Part shown: one piece after another, positions 8,391 through 16,505 of the stretch | Layout: every line of letters begins with the position of its first letter | How positions within the stretch are numbered: position 1 is the stretch's first letter | Assembly (NCBI RefSeq): GCF_003050705.1 | Contig: NZ_QAOG01000004.1 | Location: 434,001-498,000 of the forward strand | Source: Sphingomonas aurantiaca | GTDB lineage: Bacteria > Pseudomonadota > Alphaproteobacteria > Sphingomonadales > Sphingomonadaceae | Length of the DNA stretch: 64,000 nt | Direction: 5' to 3' | The notes under the pieces: generated by a model | Databases searched by the model: none | Seen by the model: the letters and a program-made list of their open reading frames with translations, nothing else | Told to the model about the DNA's origin: nothing | Position numbers and translations under genes: made by a program

Positions 8391-9376
8391 GATCGCGCCT
8401 CGCTATAGGCGGCGTCGAATAGGCGCATCAGCGACAGGTCCCGGTCAATGGAGAAATCATGCGCGTCGCCGCGGACGGCGGCGGCGAACGCGGCGGCCTG
8501 CGCGGCAAAGGGCGACAGTGCGGCGTCGAAGGGCAGGGCGGTCTCGTCCCCGGTGCGCGCGCAACGCCGGATCACGGTGCCGCCCTCGGTCTGGCCCATC
8601 GTGTCGGTCGCGACCAGCAAGCCGTCCTCGCCAAGGATCTCGAGCCGGCGGCGCGGCAGCACCTCGGGGCAGTTATAGGCGACATGGCTCTGGACCAGGA
8701 TGCCGCCTGCGGTTCGCCCCGACAGGATGCCGCCGTCGTCGACCGGATAGTCGTGGATACGCCGCTGCAGGTCGATGTGCAGACGCGCGAGCGGTTCGTC
8801 GACGAGCATCGCCGCCAGATCGAGGCCGTGGAGCGCAAGGTCGATGACCGCGCCGCCACCGGCTGCGGCCGGATCGGCGCGCCAGTTGCACCCGCCATCG
8901 CCAGCGGTCGGCGACCAGCTCGGGTCGACCCAACAGGCGTAGACGATGCGCACCGCGATCGGTCGGCCGATCGCTCCGTCGCGGATCGCCTGCGCCATCG
9001 CGCGGTGCGCGGGGTGATGGCGCTGGTCGAACGCGGTGCCGTAGAGATGTCCCGCGACGGCTGATCCGATGGCCTCGGCATCGTCCAGCGTCGCGGCGAT
9101 CGGCTTCTCGCAGAGCACCGGAACGCCCGCCGCGATCGCCGCGCGGACCGGGTCGGCATGGAGGTTGTTGGGCGTGGCGACGTAGAGGCAGTCGAGAGCG
9201 GCATCGGCCAGCATCGCCTCGGCGGTATCGTAGGCGAGGATACCGCCCGACATCGCGCTGGCCTGCGCCATCGGCGAGGGGTCGGCGATGGCGACCACGG
9301 TTCCGCCCGATGCCGCGATCCCCGGCGCCATGTAATCGCGCGCGACCCAGCCGAAGCCGACGATGCCCCACCGCAT
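8381..9376 (-). CDS. Gfo/Idh/MocA family oxidoreductase
   Basis: A 331-residue NAD(P)-dependent dehydrogenase. The Rossmann motif G-F-G-W-V-A is at residues 7-12 and the E-K-P lysine motif at 90-92. The C-terminal alpha/beta domain contains G-G-G-A-V-I-D-L-A-L-H-G-L-D, with the family's D-x3-H-x2-D catalytic pattern. Inositol 2-dehydrogenase and glucose-fructose oxidoreductase are relatives, so oxidation of an inositol or sugar hydroxyl is plausible here. I use the ATG at 9376; a GTG at 9382 would overlap the methyltransferase stop in GTGA fashion. The longer open frame upstream adds nothing family-like. Confidence 0.9.
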   Translation of the reverse strand: MRWGIVGFGWVARDYMAPGIAASGGTVVAIADPSPMAQASAMSGGILAYDTAEAMLADAALDCLYVATPNNLHADPVRAAIAAGVPVLCEKPIAATLDDAEAIGSAVAGHLYGTAFDQRHHPAHRAMAQAIRDGAIGRPIAVRIVYACWVDPSWSPTAGDGGCNWRADPAAAGGGAVIDLALHGLDLAAMLVDEPLARLHIDLQRRIHDYPVDDGGILSGRTAGGILVQSHVAYNCPEVLPRRRLEILGEDGLLVATDTMGQTEGGTVIRRCARTGDETALPFDAALSPFAAQAAAFAAAVRGDAHDFSIDRDLSLMRLFDAAYSEARSCL

Positions 9377-9378
9377 GC

Positions 9379-10473
9379 TCACCACCGCGCCGGCAGGTCG
9401 AGGACACGGCGGTGCCGCGCCGCATCGCCGGTATCCGACAGCCATGTGGCCGCTGCGCCATATTCCGCGCGGTAGCGATCGGAGGGCCAGCGTGGACCGG
9501 TATCACCGAGCAACGGATTGGGCACCAGCACCGCATCGGCAACCGGCATCGCCAGCCCGTCGGTCAGCGGTCGGGGCGCATCGCCGCCGGGCTCGACGAT
9601 CGACCACGCCTCGATCGCGGGATCGTCGGACCATCGGGTCGGGGCGGGTGCATCCCCCGCCAGCAACGCGCGCCGCAACTCGCGTTCGTCATAGACAGTC
9701 GCATCGGGGAACAAAGTCGCCCATTCGGCGCCGTCGCGGGCGGGGCCCATCGCCCCGCCCGCGACGGCGGCGTTGTGGAGATGGCTGACGGCGAGCACGC
9801 CGCCGGGTGCCACGGCCTCCCGCAACAGGCCGGCGATACGAGGCTGATCTGGCAGGAAATAAAAGGCGTCGTGACACGCGACCAGGTCGAAGCGCTGCGC
9901 CGCGACCGGCCACTGCGCCGCGGCGTCGAACACGACATAGTCTGCGGCGGGTGCCACCCAATGCTTGGCGAGCCAGCATTTCGAGAACACCACGTCCGCG
10001 CCAATACACGCGACGCCACGCGCGGTAAGTTCGCGGAGATAATGACCGATTCCGCAGGCCAGCTCGAACGCGGTATCGGGCTGCCGCCAGTGCGCCTCGA
10101 CCAGCGCGAGCCCGGCGAGATAGGTCGGATCGCTCCAGCGATGCGCGAAATAGTCCGCCACCGGTCCCATCCGGAGCAACGCCATCGCCGCGCGCAGCGA
10201 CAGCGTGTCGCGTTCGCGCACCAGCTGTTTCAGCTCGCCGAGATCGGTCGCGGGGCCGGTCCACCACGCATCCTGATCGGTCAGCAGCGCCACCAGCGCA
10301 TCGTCCGGGCAACCCGCGTCGAGATGGTCGAGTGCCACCGCCACCAGACCTTCGCTGTCGGTCCGCAGATACGGGATGCCGTCGACCACCGGCCAGCGCT
10401 CGCCCGGGGCGGCAAGTGAATGCGGCGTATCCGCGACCAGCGGTCGTCCGGAAAGCGGCGAGCGATAGGTCAC
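9379..10473 (-). CDS. SAM-dependent methyltransferase-like protein
   Basis: 364 residues. A short N-terminal module of about 40 residues resembles the Trm112-like lead-in of some sugar methyltransferases (S-P-L-S-G-R-P-L then V-D-G-I-P-Y-L-R) but lacks its cysteines. The class I SAM-binding glycine motif is F-E-L-A-C-G-I-G-H-Y at about 136-145, followed by a D-A-F-Y-F-L region and G-G-V-L-A-V-S-H-L-H. The C-terminal third has no recognised domain. The gene overlaps the HD-like gene by four bases. It probably methylates an oxygen or nitrogen of the pathway product; the target is unknown. Confidence 0.85.
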   Translation of the reverse strand: MTYRSPLSGRPLVADTPHSLAAPGERWPVVDGIPYLRTDSEGLVAVALDHLDAGCPDDALVALLTDQDAWWTGPATDLGELKQLVRERDTLSLRAAMALLRMGPVADYFAHRWSDPTYLAGLALVEAHWRQPDTAFELACGIGHYLRELTARGVACIGADVVFSKCWLAKHWVAPAADYVVFDAAAQWPVAAQRFDLVACHDAFYFLPDQPRIAGLLREAVAPGGVLAVSHLHNAAVAGGAMGPARDGAEWATLFPDATVYDERELRRALLAGDAPAPTRWSDDPAIEAWSIVEPGGDAPRPLTDGLAMPVADAVLVPNPLLGDTGPRWPSDRYRAEYGAAATWLSDTGDAARHRRVLDLPARW

Positions 10474-11363
10474 AACAGGCCGACGTCGCTCAGCACGCGA
10501 TCGTGGAACGTCTTGACCGGTCCGGCATGGACGAGCTCATAGGTGTGGAGGACGCTGTCCATCGTTGCCGATGCGGCGCGGAGATGCTGTTCGATCTCCA
10601 GCACCCGATCGAGCACGTCGGCGGCATGGAACGCGCGTGCTGCCGGGGTGGCATCGCCGGCGACCGGTGCGATCGCCGCGCGGACCTGCGCCGCGACGGC
10701 CGGGTCGAGCATCGCCATCGCCTGTTCGCGCGCGGCATCGATCACGCGGTCGAGCAGGTCGCCGAGCAGCACCTCGCCGGTAAACCCCGCATCGGGCATC
10801 GCGGCATTGTGGAAATGATGCGCCATCGACGCGAGGAACACCTCTGCCGGATCCGCGCCATAGCCGGGCGCCGCGAGCACGCCGTACACCGCGACGATCA
10901 GGCAATGCTCGGCATGGTTTTCGGCGGGCTGGAGCAACAGGCGCGGCCGACCGGGGCAGGTGACGCCCGCGCGCGGCTGCGTCGCGAGTTGCGGCACGAA
11001 CCGCGGCACCGGCCCGGCCGCCGGCGCACCCTCCGGCAGCGCATCGCGCAGCTCGGCGGCGAGTGCCGGGTCGAGCAGCATCGCCACCTCGTCGAACGCG
11101 CGTTCGAGCACGGCGCGCGCTTCCGCGTCGGAAAGACCAAGCTCGGCGAGCGTGGCACGGTCGAGATCGCCAAGCCGCGCCGCGGCGAGCGCGGCGGCGA
11201 CCGTGCGCCGCATCACCGCCGTCGGTGTCTCGCCCGCCGCCAGCGCGGCCCAGCCACGCGCGAACAACCGCTCCGCAATCGATCCTTCGCGCTCCGCCGA
11301 GCGGATCCGCTTCAGGTCGCCGAGTTCGCGCAACAGCGGCAGGTACGCTGCGTCAAAACTCAC
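10470..11363 (-). CDS. HD-domain-like protein with altered HD motif
   Basis: A 297-residue, largely helical protein. Residues 149-186 contain N-H-A-E-H-C and then A-H-H-F-H-N, with H-A-A-D-V-L-D-R further on. The layout resembles HD phosphohydrolases of the YfbR type (A-E-H near the first helix, L-H-D in a later one), but the defining His-Asp pair reads His-Asn. The N-terminal 130 residues are alpha-helical and unassigned. It is wedged between inositol-3-phosphate synthase and the methyltransferase with four-base overlaps on both sides. A role in dephosphorylating or oxidising the inositol phosphate is possible (myo-inositol oxygenase is also an HD relative), but that is inference. Confidence 0.72.
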   Translation of the reverse strand: MSFDAAYLPLLRELGDLKRIRSAEREGSIAERLFARGWAALAAGETPTAVMRRTVAAALAAARLGDLDRATLAELGLSDAEARAVLERAFDEVAMLLDPALAAELRDALPEGAPAAGPVPRFVPQLATQPRAGVTCPGRPRLLLQPAENHAEHCLIVAVYGVLAAPGYGADPAEVFLASMAHHFHNAAMPDAGFTGEVLLGDLLDRVIDAAREQAMAMLDPAVAAQVRAAIAPVAGDATPAARAFHAADVLDRVLEIEQHLRAASATMDSVLHTYELVHAGPVKTFHDRVLSDVGLL

Positions 11364-12538
11364 CGGCGGTCGAGCCAGGTGTCGAGGATCAGCTGCTGCT
11401 CACCGAAGGCGTGGATCGGCTCGCCGCCATCGGCGGTCTGCGGCATCTTGAAGAAGATCCCCATCTGGTCCTGCACGCCGCCGTCGCCGCGCGTCTGCGC
11501 GAGTGCGAGGCAGCGCGCAATCTCGATCGCGAGCGGCGCGGCGAGCACCGAATCCTTGCAGAGGAAGTTCAGCTTCAGCTGCATCTTCTGGCCGAGGAAG
11601 CCGGTCAGGTCGATATTGTCCCACGCTTCCTTGTTGTCACCGCGCGGCTTGTAATAATGGATCATGATGATGTGATCCTCGACCGGATAGCCAAGGATCT
11701 GGTCGAGGACCGACTTCTTGGTATCGACCTTCGACGCGAGGCTCTTGGGATCGTCGAGCGCGAGGCCGTCCGAATTGCCCAGGATGTTGGTCGAGAACCA
11801 GCCGTCGACGTGCAGCGCGCGGTCACGCAACGCCGGCGCGATCACGGTCTTCAGCAGCGTCTGCCCGGTCTTGCCGTCCTTGCCGGCGATCGGCACGCCG
11901 CGCTGGCTGGCAAGCTCGGCGAGCGGGGCGACGTCGGCGGCGACCGACGGCGTGAAATTGGCATAGGGCGTGTCGCTGGCAATCGCGGCATAGGCGTAGA
12001 GCATCGCCGGGCTGATCGCCGAGTCGTCGCTGTCGAGACCGCGCTCGAAGCCCTCGACGCTGCTCAGCGCGTCCGCAGCCAGATCGGCCTTGCGCTCGGT
12101 CGAGGCGAGATTGATCATCACCACCCGGTCGAGATTCCGCTCGCTCTTGAAGCGCGCGAGATCGTCCTGGATGTGCTTGACCGCGGCACGGTGCCCGGGC
12201 GCGGCGATCTTGTTGGCGCCGTCGATGTTCGCACAGAAATCGGTCGATCCGACAGCGGGCCAGGGCCGCATGTCCGACAGGCTTGCGGCCCCATTGGCAA
12301 GATCGCTCTCGGTGAGCACGCCGTGCTTGAGCGCAGCGGTCGCGAGGTCGTCATGGCTGAGGTCCCAGCCGCCGAAATGCAGATCGCGGTATGCCGACAT
12401 GCCCTCGACATCGCGGCTGGCGAGCGGCAAGCCCGACAGGTCGTTCGACCCCGCGCGGATCATCGCGATCCCCGCCGCCGCGGTAGTGGCCACCGCGCCA
12501 TTCAGTCCGATCACTGCGATCCCGACCCGTTCGCCCAT
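11360..12538 (-). CDS. ino1: Inositol-3-phosphate synthase
   Basis: A 392-residue protein that converts glucose 6-phosphate to 1L-myo-inositol 1-phosphate (equivalently D-myo-inositol 3-phosphate) using NAD internally. Diagnostic motifs are the Rossmann loop G-L-N-G-A-V-A near residues 11-17, G-K-D-G-K-T-G at 219-225, N-I-L-G-N-S-D-G at 251-258, and H-Y-Y-K-P-R-G-D-N-K-E-A-W-D-N near 294-308. This is the first gene of the operon. AGAGGA lies 8 bases before the ATG, and a candidate promoter lies just upstream. It sets the theme of the cluster: an inositol phosphate made to order as pathway precursor. Confidence 0.95.
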   Translation of the reverse strand: MGERVGIAVIGLNGAVATTAAAGIAMIRAGSNDLSGLPLASRDVEGMSAYRDLHFGGWDLSHDDLATAALKHGVLTESDLANGAASLSDMRPWPAVGSTDFCANIDGANKIAAPGHRAAVKHIQDDLARFKSERNLDRVVMINLASTERKADLAADALSSVEGFERGLDSDDSAISPAMLYAYAAIASDTPYANFTPSVAADVAPLAELASQRGVPIAGKDGKTGQTLLKTVIAPALRDRALHVDGWFSTNILGNSDGLALDDPKSLASKVDTKKSVLDQILGYPVEDHIIMIHYYKPRGDNKEAWDNIDLTGFLGQKMQLKLNFLCKDSVLAAPLAIEIARCLALAQTRGDGGVQDQMGIFFKMPQTADGGEPIHAFGEQQLILDTWLDRR

Positions 12539-12546
12539 AACTACGT

Positions 12547-12562
12547 CCTCTCAAAACAGAGG
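12547..12562 (-). promoter_or_regulatory. Small hairpin covering the ino1 ribosome binding site
   Basis: On the minus strand CCTCT, a six-base loop and AGAGG can pair. The second arm is the Shine-Dalgarno sequence of the first operon gene. A five-pair stem is weak; it may be chance or may modulate translation. Confidence 0.25.
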
Positions 12563-12578
12563 GCGGGGCTAGCCAACC

Positions 12579-12607
12579 AATAAACAAAGTCCACCGATCT
12601 ATGCCAA
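12579..12607 (-). promoter_or_regulatory. Candidate sigma-70-type promoter for the inositol/YcaO operon
   Basis: On the minus strand TTGGCA (12607-12602) and TTTATT (12584-12579) are separated by exactly 17 bases. They match the -35 and -10 consensus at five and four of six positions. The distance to the ino1 ATG is about 40 bases. The prediction is by eye only. Confidence 0.35.
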
Positions 12608-12880
12608 AATGCGGGTTAAACTGCTCTGGGAATTACATATGTTTCCGATTTTCAGGTATGGTGTCAGCGGTCCGGCCCGCAAACCATCCCGTCATGGCCG
12701 CCAAATCAGCAACGATCGCCCGATCGCCCGCCTTGGAAGCATGACCCTAAATTACCGGAACCGCGATCTGGATGCCGTCGGCCGATCCAAGATCGACGGC
12801 ATCGTTCACACTCATAGCGGGCGCCGCCAGCCGGCGCAGATCTCGGCTAGCCTGCACCCTCCATCCTAAACCGGTAATAG
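12608..12880. other. Intergenic region upstream of the operon
   Basis: About 270 bases between the candidate operon promoter and the terminator of the TonB receptor gene. A plus-strand open frame of 86 codons (12609-12869) is present, but it has no cysteine, no good ribosome binding site and no family likeness, so I do not call it a gene. Around 12740-12765 there is a short stretch similar to one at about 16190-16215 on the other strand (see findings). Confidence 0.4.
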
Positions 12881-12910
12881 GAAAAAGGGCCCGCCGCGGT
12901 CGGCGAGCCC
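12881..12910 (-). terminator. Rho-independent terminator of the TonB receptor gene
   Basis: On the minus strand, 20 bases after the receptor stop codon, GGGCTCGCCG and CGGCGGGCCC form a stem with one mismatch around a short loop, followed by a run of five T. It separates the receptor transcript from the inositol/YcaO operon downstream. Confidence 0.85.
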
Positions 12911-12930
12911 TGTAATCCTTGCGTCGCGCG

Positions 12931-15900
12931 TCAGAACCGCATGGTGGCGCCAACCGCGACGTTACGACCGAGCGAGTCGTAGCGCGCGGGGATCGTGTTG
13001 CTCCGTGCGAGGCTGATGTCGTATGAATTCGCGAGGATCGGCGGGGTCTTGTCGAGCAGGTTGTTGGCGATGAACCGCAGCGAGAAGTCCTTGGCGATCG
13101 CAAACGAGAGCGCCAGGTCGAAATAGCTGGCGGGTGCGATGTGGTAGAAGGTCGTGCGTGCCCGCTCTGGCGTGCCGCCGATCGCTTCGTCGCCCGAATT
13201 ATCCGCGCTCGTCAGCGAGCCGACATAGCGCCAGTTGAACGACGCGCTGACGATGCCGTCGCCGGTAGTGTAGGTCGTCCGCAGGCCGTGCGACCATTTC
13301 GGCAGCAACTGGCTGCACCCGTTCCCGTAATAGCCGACGCAGTTGCGCTTTGGCTGGAGCGGCGAATCCTGGCTGCCGGCGAACGTCGTCAGCGAGCTGT
13401 TGAAGTTCCAGTCGACCTTGCCCGCGCCGCCGAGCGCGAGCGTATATTGCGCCTGGAAATCGATCCCGCGCGAGATCGACTTGTAATAGTTCGTCGTGCC
13501 CTGGCGGATGAAGCCGCTGGTTGGATTGCTGCTGGCCGGTGCATAGAGGATGCCGGTGCCGGGCTGGCGGACGATGCCCGAGCAGAAGAACGGATCGCCG
13601 TTCGAGCGCTGGCAGCCATCGGTGTAGTAGGTATAATCGTTATACCCCAGCGAGTTGTCGATCCTGATCTGATAGCGATCGACCGAGAACACCAGGCCGC
13701 GAATGAAGCTGGGCTTCACCACGAGGCCATAGGTCAAGGTGTAGGCGGTCTCCGGATCCGCGGTGTATCCCCCCGATTGGACGGTGCACTGGTTGCCGTC
13801 GCCCTGGTTACACAGCAGCGTGGGGCTGCCATACAGCGCGTCGGACAGCCCGGTCGCACGGCAAACGTCGCGTGACGCGACGGGCGTGCCGTAGCTGATG
13901 GCGCCGGTGGTTGGATTGGTCGTGACGGTCGGTGCGCAGAAATCATTCTGCGAGCCGCCTTGCAGGCCATAGCTGATGTTCCGCGCCTGGCCGATCTCGA
14001 TCACCGTCGGTGCGCGCTGCGCCTTGTTGTACGACCCGCGGAACGTCAGATCGCTGACGGGGGCGTAGATGCCCTCGATCTTCCAGGTGTTGAAGGTCTT
14101 TGGATTGCTGCTGTATTTCGACACGCGGTAGCCGCCGTTCGCCTGCAACAGATGCGCGAAGGGTCGATCCTCGATCAGCGGCGCCTGTACCTCGATGTTC
14201 GATTCCCACACGCTCTGCGAGATGTCGAGGTCGTTGCCGCCGTTCAGGTCGCGGTAGAAGGTGTCGGCGGTCGAGGTGTAGTTGTCGTGACGATATTCGG
14301 CGCCGAGCGCGATTGCCACGCCCTGGGTGGCAAGCGGCGAGGTGACGCCGTATTTGCCGAGATCGCCGGTGACGGAGATCAGGCCGTCCCAGAGCGTCCC
14401 CACGCCCTTCGTGGTGCCACCGGGTGCGGTGAACAGCCAGCTCGCCAGCGGCTGGCCAGGGGTGTTGGCGGTGAAGGCGTTGAACGGCACGCAGCCCGCG
14501 ACGCCGCTGGCGCAGGTCGCCACGCCGTTCACGTTGACGACGTCGAGCGACTGGTTGACGCGGTTGTAATCGGGGAGGTTCCCGTAATTCACGACCTGCT
14601 GGTTGCGGGCGTAGACTCCGCCGACGTCCCAGGTCCAGATATCGTCGACCTTGCCGCGGAAGCCACCGGTCGCGCGAACGCCGCTGTTGATATAGGTATC
14701 GGGAATGTCGGCGAGATCGTTAAAGCGATAGCGCAGCTCGATCGGTGCCTTCGTGTTCGTCCCCGCCGCACCGCCACAGATCGCGGTCGCCTGCGACCCC
14801 GACAGATACGGATTGTTGCAGTTCACCCGATAGGGCTGGTCGCCATAGACGGTGTAGCTGTAGATCCGTGCCGGATAGACGTTCTCGGACTTGTCGCGGA
14901 ACCAGATGCCCGATCCGTAGACTTCGATATCGGAGGTCAGATCCGCGCTGACGAAGCCGCCCGCGTTCCACCGCTCCGACCCGCGCTGATAGGAATAGCC
15001 GTCATACGGGTTGGCCGCGTTGCCCGCTCCCACGCCGTAGGGCACGAAGGTGCGCGTACCGTTCGGATCGTTGACGTAGGCGGCACCGTTGTTCGCGCCC
15101 GAGCGCGGCGAGACGTAGCCGCTGCGCGAATAGGTCGAGAGCGAGCAGGAGAGCGGGCCGTCCTTGCCAGTCTGGATCAGCTGGCATGCCGAGGTGGAGC
15201 GCGCGTCATAGTCGACCGCATCGGTATGGCGGTAGTTGACGAAGCCCGACAGGCGCAGCTTGCCGTCGAACAGCTTCTTGCCCGCGGTCACGGTGATGTC
15301 GGCGCGGCCACCGTCGTTGCTGAAACCGCGCGGGCTGCCGAAGCTGTTCGCGCGCGCCAGCGATGAGACGATCGTGTCCTTGTTGTCGTGGTTGTAGAAA
15401 TTATAGTTGCCGTCGATCTGCAGCCCTTCGAAATCCTTCTTCAGGATGAAGTTGACCACGCCCGCGACCGCATCAGACCCATAGACCGACGAGGCGCCAC
15501 CGGTCAGCACGTCGACGCGCTCGAGCAGCGACGGCGGTATGATCCCGACGTCCGCGCCGTTCTGCGTGCCGATGCGCTTGCCGTCGATCAAGGTCAGCGT
15601 GCGCTCGAAGCCCAGGCTGCGCAGCTTGATGCGCTGGCGGCCGTCCGAATCCTGATAATTCTGCTGCGCGTCCGGCGCGATCTGCGGAAGGCGGTTGAGC
15701 ACGTCCTCGATGTTGGTCGGCGCCTGCGCACGGATGTCCTGCGCGGTCACCGACGTGATCGGCGCAGCCGACGTCATGTTCGGGCGCTGGATGCGGGATC
15801 CGGTCACGACGACCGTATCGTCCGATGCGGGTGCGGGTGCGCGATCGGGTGCGGCAAGCGCGGTAGTGGCGTCCGCCTCGACCTTGGCCTGCGCAGGATC

Positions 15901-15990
15901 CGCTGCAATCTCCTGCGCCATTGCCGGGACCGCGCAGAACAAGAGCGACCCCGCAAGAGCAATGCGCGACACCGTCTGGTCGAAGATCAT
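12931..15990 (-). CDS. TonB-dependent receptor
   Basis: About 1019 residues from the ATG at 15990, which gives a clean signal peptide (A-L-A-G-S-L-L-F-C-A-V-P-A-M-A, cleavage near residue 24). Upstream codons in the same frame lack this. A spacer and the plug domain follow: V-V-V-T-G-S-R-I, a T-N-I-E-D-V-L-N-R-L-P segment, L-I-D-G-K-R near 150, and G-G-A-S-S-V-Y-G-S-D-A-V-A-G-V-V-N. The long beta-barrel ends in an aromatic Phe (A-T-M-R-F), as outer-membrane proteins do. The substrate is unknown; many sphingomonad receptors of this size import oligosaccharides or peptides. It has its own terminator and probably its own promoter, so being next to the operon need not mean shared function. Confidence 0.95.
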   Translation of the reverse strand: MIFDQTVSRIALAGSLLFCAVPAMAQEIAADPAQAKVEADATTALAAPDRAPAPASDDTVVVTGSRIQRPNMTSAAPITSVTAQDIRAQAPTNIEDVLNRLPQIAPDAQQNYQDSDGRQRIKLRSLGFERTLTLIDGKRIGTQNGADVGIIPPSLLERVDVLTGGASSVYGSDAVAGVVNFILKKDFEGLQIDGNYNFYNHDNKDTIVSSLARANSFGSPRGFSNDGGRADITVTAGKKLFDGKLRLSGFVNYRHTDAVDYDARSTSACQLIQTGKDGPLSCSLSTYSRSGYVSPRSGANNGAAYVNDPNGTRTFVPYGVGAGNAANPYDGYSYQRGSERWNAGGFVSADLTSDIEVYGSGIWFRDKSENVYPARIYSYTVYGDQPYRVNCNNPYLSGSQATAICGGAAGTNTKAPIELRYRFNDLADIPDTYINSGVRATGGFRGKVDDIWTWDVGGVYARNQQVVNYGNLPDYNRVNQSLDVVNVNGVATCASGVAGCVPFNAFTANTPGQPLASWLFTAPGGTTKGVGTLWDGLISVTGDLGKYGVTSPLATQGVAIALGAEYRHDNYTSTADTFYRDLNGGNDLDISQSVWESNIEVQAPLIEDRPFAHLLQANGGYRVSKYSSNPKTFNTWKIEGIYAPVSDLTFRGSYNKAQRAPTVIEIGQARNISYGLQGGSQNDFCAPTVTTNPTTGAISYGTPVASRDVCRATGLSDALYGSPTLLCNQGDGNQCTVQSGGYTADPETAYTLTYGLVVKPSFIRGLVFSVDRYQIRIDNSLGYNDYTYYTDGCQRSNGDPFFCSGIVRQPGTGILYAPASSNPTSGFIRQGTTNYYKSISRGIDFQAQYTLALGGAGKVDWNFNSSLTTFAGSQDSPLQPKRNCVGYYGNGCSQLLPKWSHGLRTTYTTGDGIVSASFNWRYVGSLTSADNSGDEAIGGTPERARTTFYHIAPASYFDLALSFAIAKDFSLRFIANNLLDKTPPILANSYDISLARSNTIPARYDSLGRNVAVGATMRF

Positions 15991-16505
15991 ATACCTACCC
16001 CTTATCCGGCTGCGCCCTGAAGCTTTGACCGGTTCGATCGACAGATTCCGTCGATCGCCTGCATTCGTCAATACCCAAACAATACCTTTAAAGTGCATTT
16101 GTGTTGAATTGTTGCGAAATGGCATTCTCTAGTGGCGCTACGGTGGATATGAGAATGGATCGCCGATCGACGCGGTAGAGGCGACAGGGCCGGTTTCGGT
16201 ATCTTAGCGTCAGGGCGGACACGCGGGTGTCGATCTGGGGCTCGCCAACCGGCACCTTGCCGCCGCTCGTTAGAACGAACGGCAGCGTGCCGTTGATTGC
16301 CCCCACAGGCTGGCAGGCGGCTTTCCTCTCCATTCGCGACATCCATGACGAGGATCATTCGCCAAGCGCATTCGGCGCGGGGACGAACGAATGCCTGAAG
16401 TAGGGGAGCGGGGGAGGGTGCGCGGATCTCCGGCTTATGGTCTGAACCGCAGACGCGCTCGGTGCTGAGGGTAGCCTAATCGGGTGCGGGACCTAAAAGG
16501 GCGGC
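15991..16505. other. Divergent intergenic region between TonB receptor and ClC channel genes
   Basis: About 515 bases that must hold both promoters. The stretch 16070-16135 is clearly richer in A and T than its surroundings and lies where the receptor promoter is expected. AGGGGTAGG precedes the receptor ATG. A minus-strand open frame of about 84 codons (16088-16342) is possible but unsupported. Confidence 0.45.

Noticed and set aside
12609..12869. Small plus-strand frame upstream of the YcaO operon as RiPP precursor
   Set aside because: No cysteine or leader-core pattern, no ribosome site, opposite strand.
13960..15366. Plus-strand frame of 468 codons inside the TonB receptor gene
   Set aside because: Antisense to a well-supported receptor gene with complete motifs.
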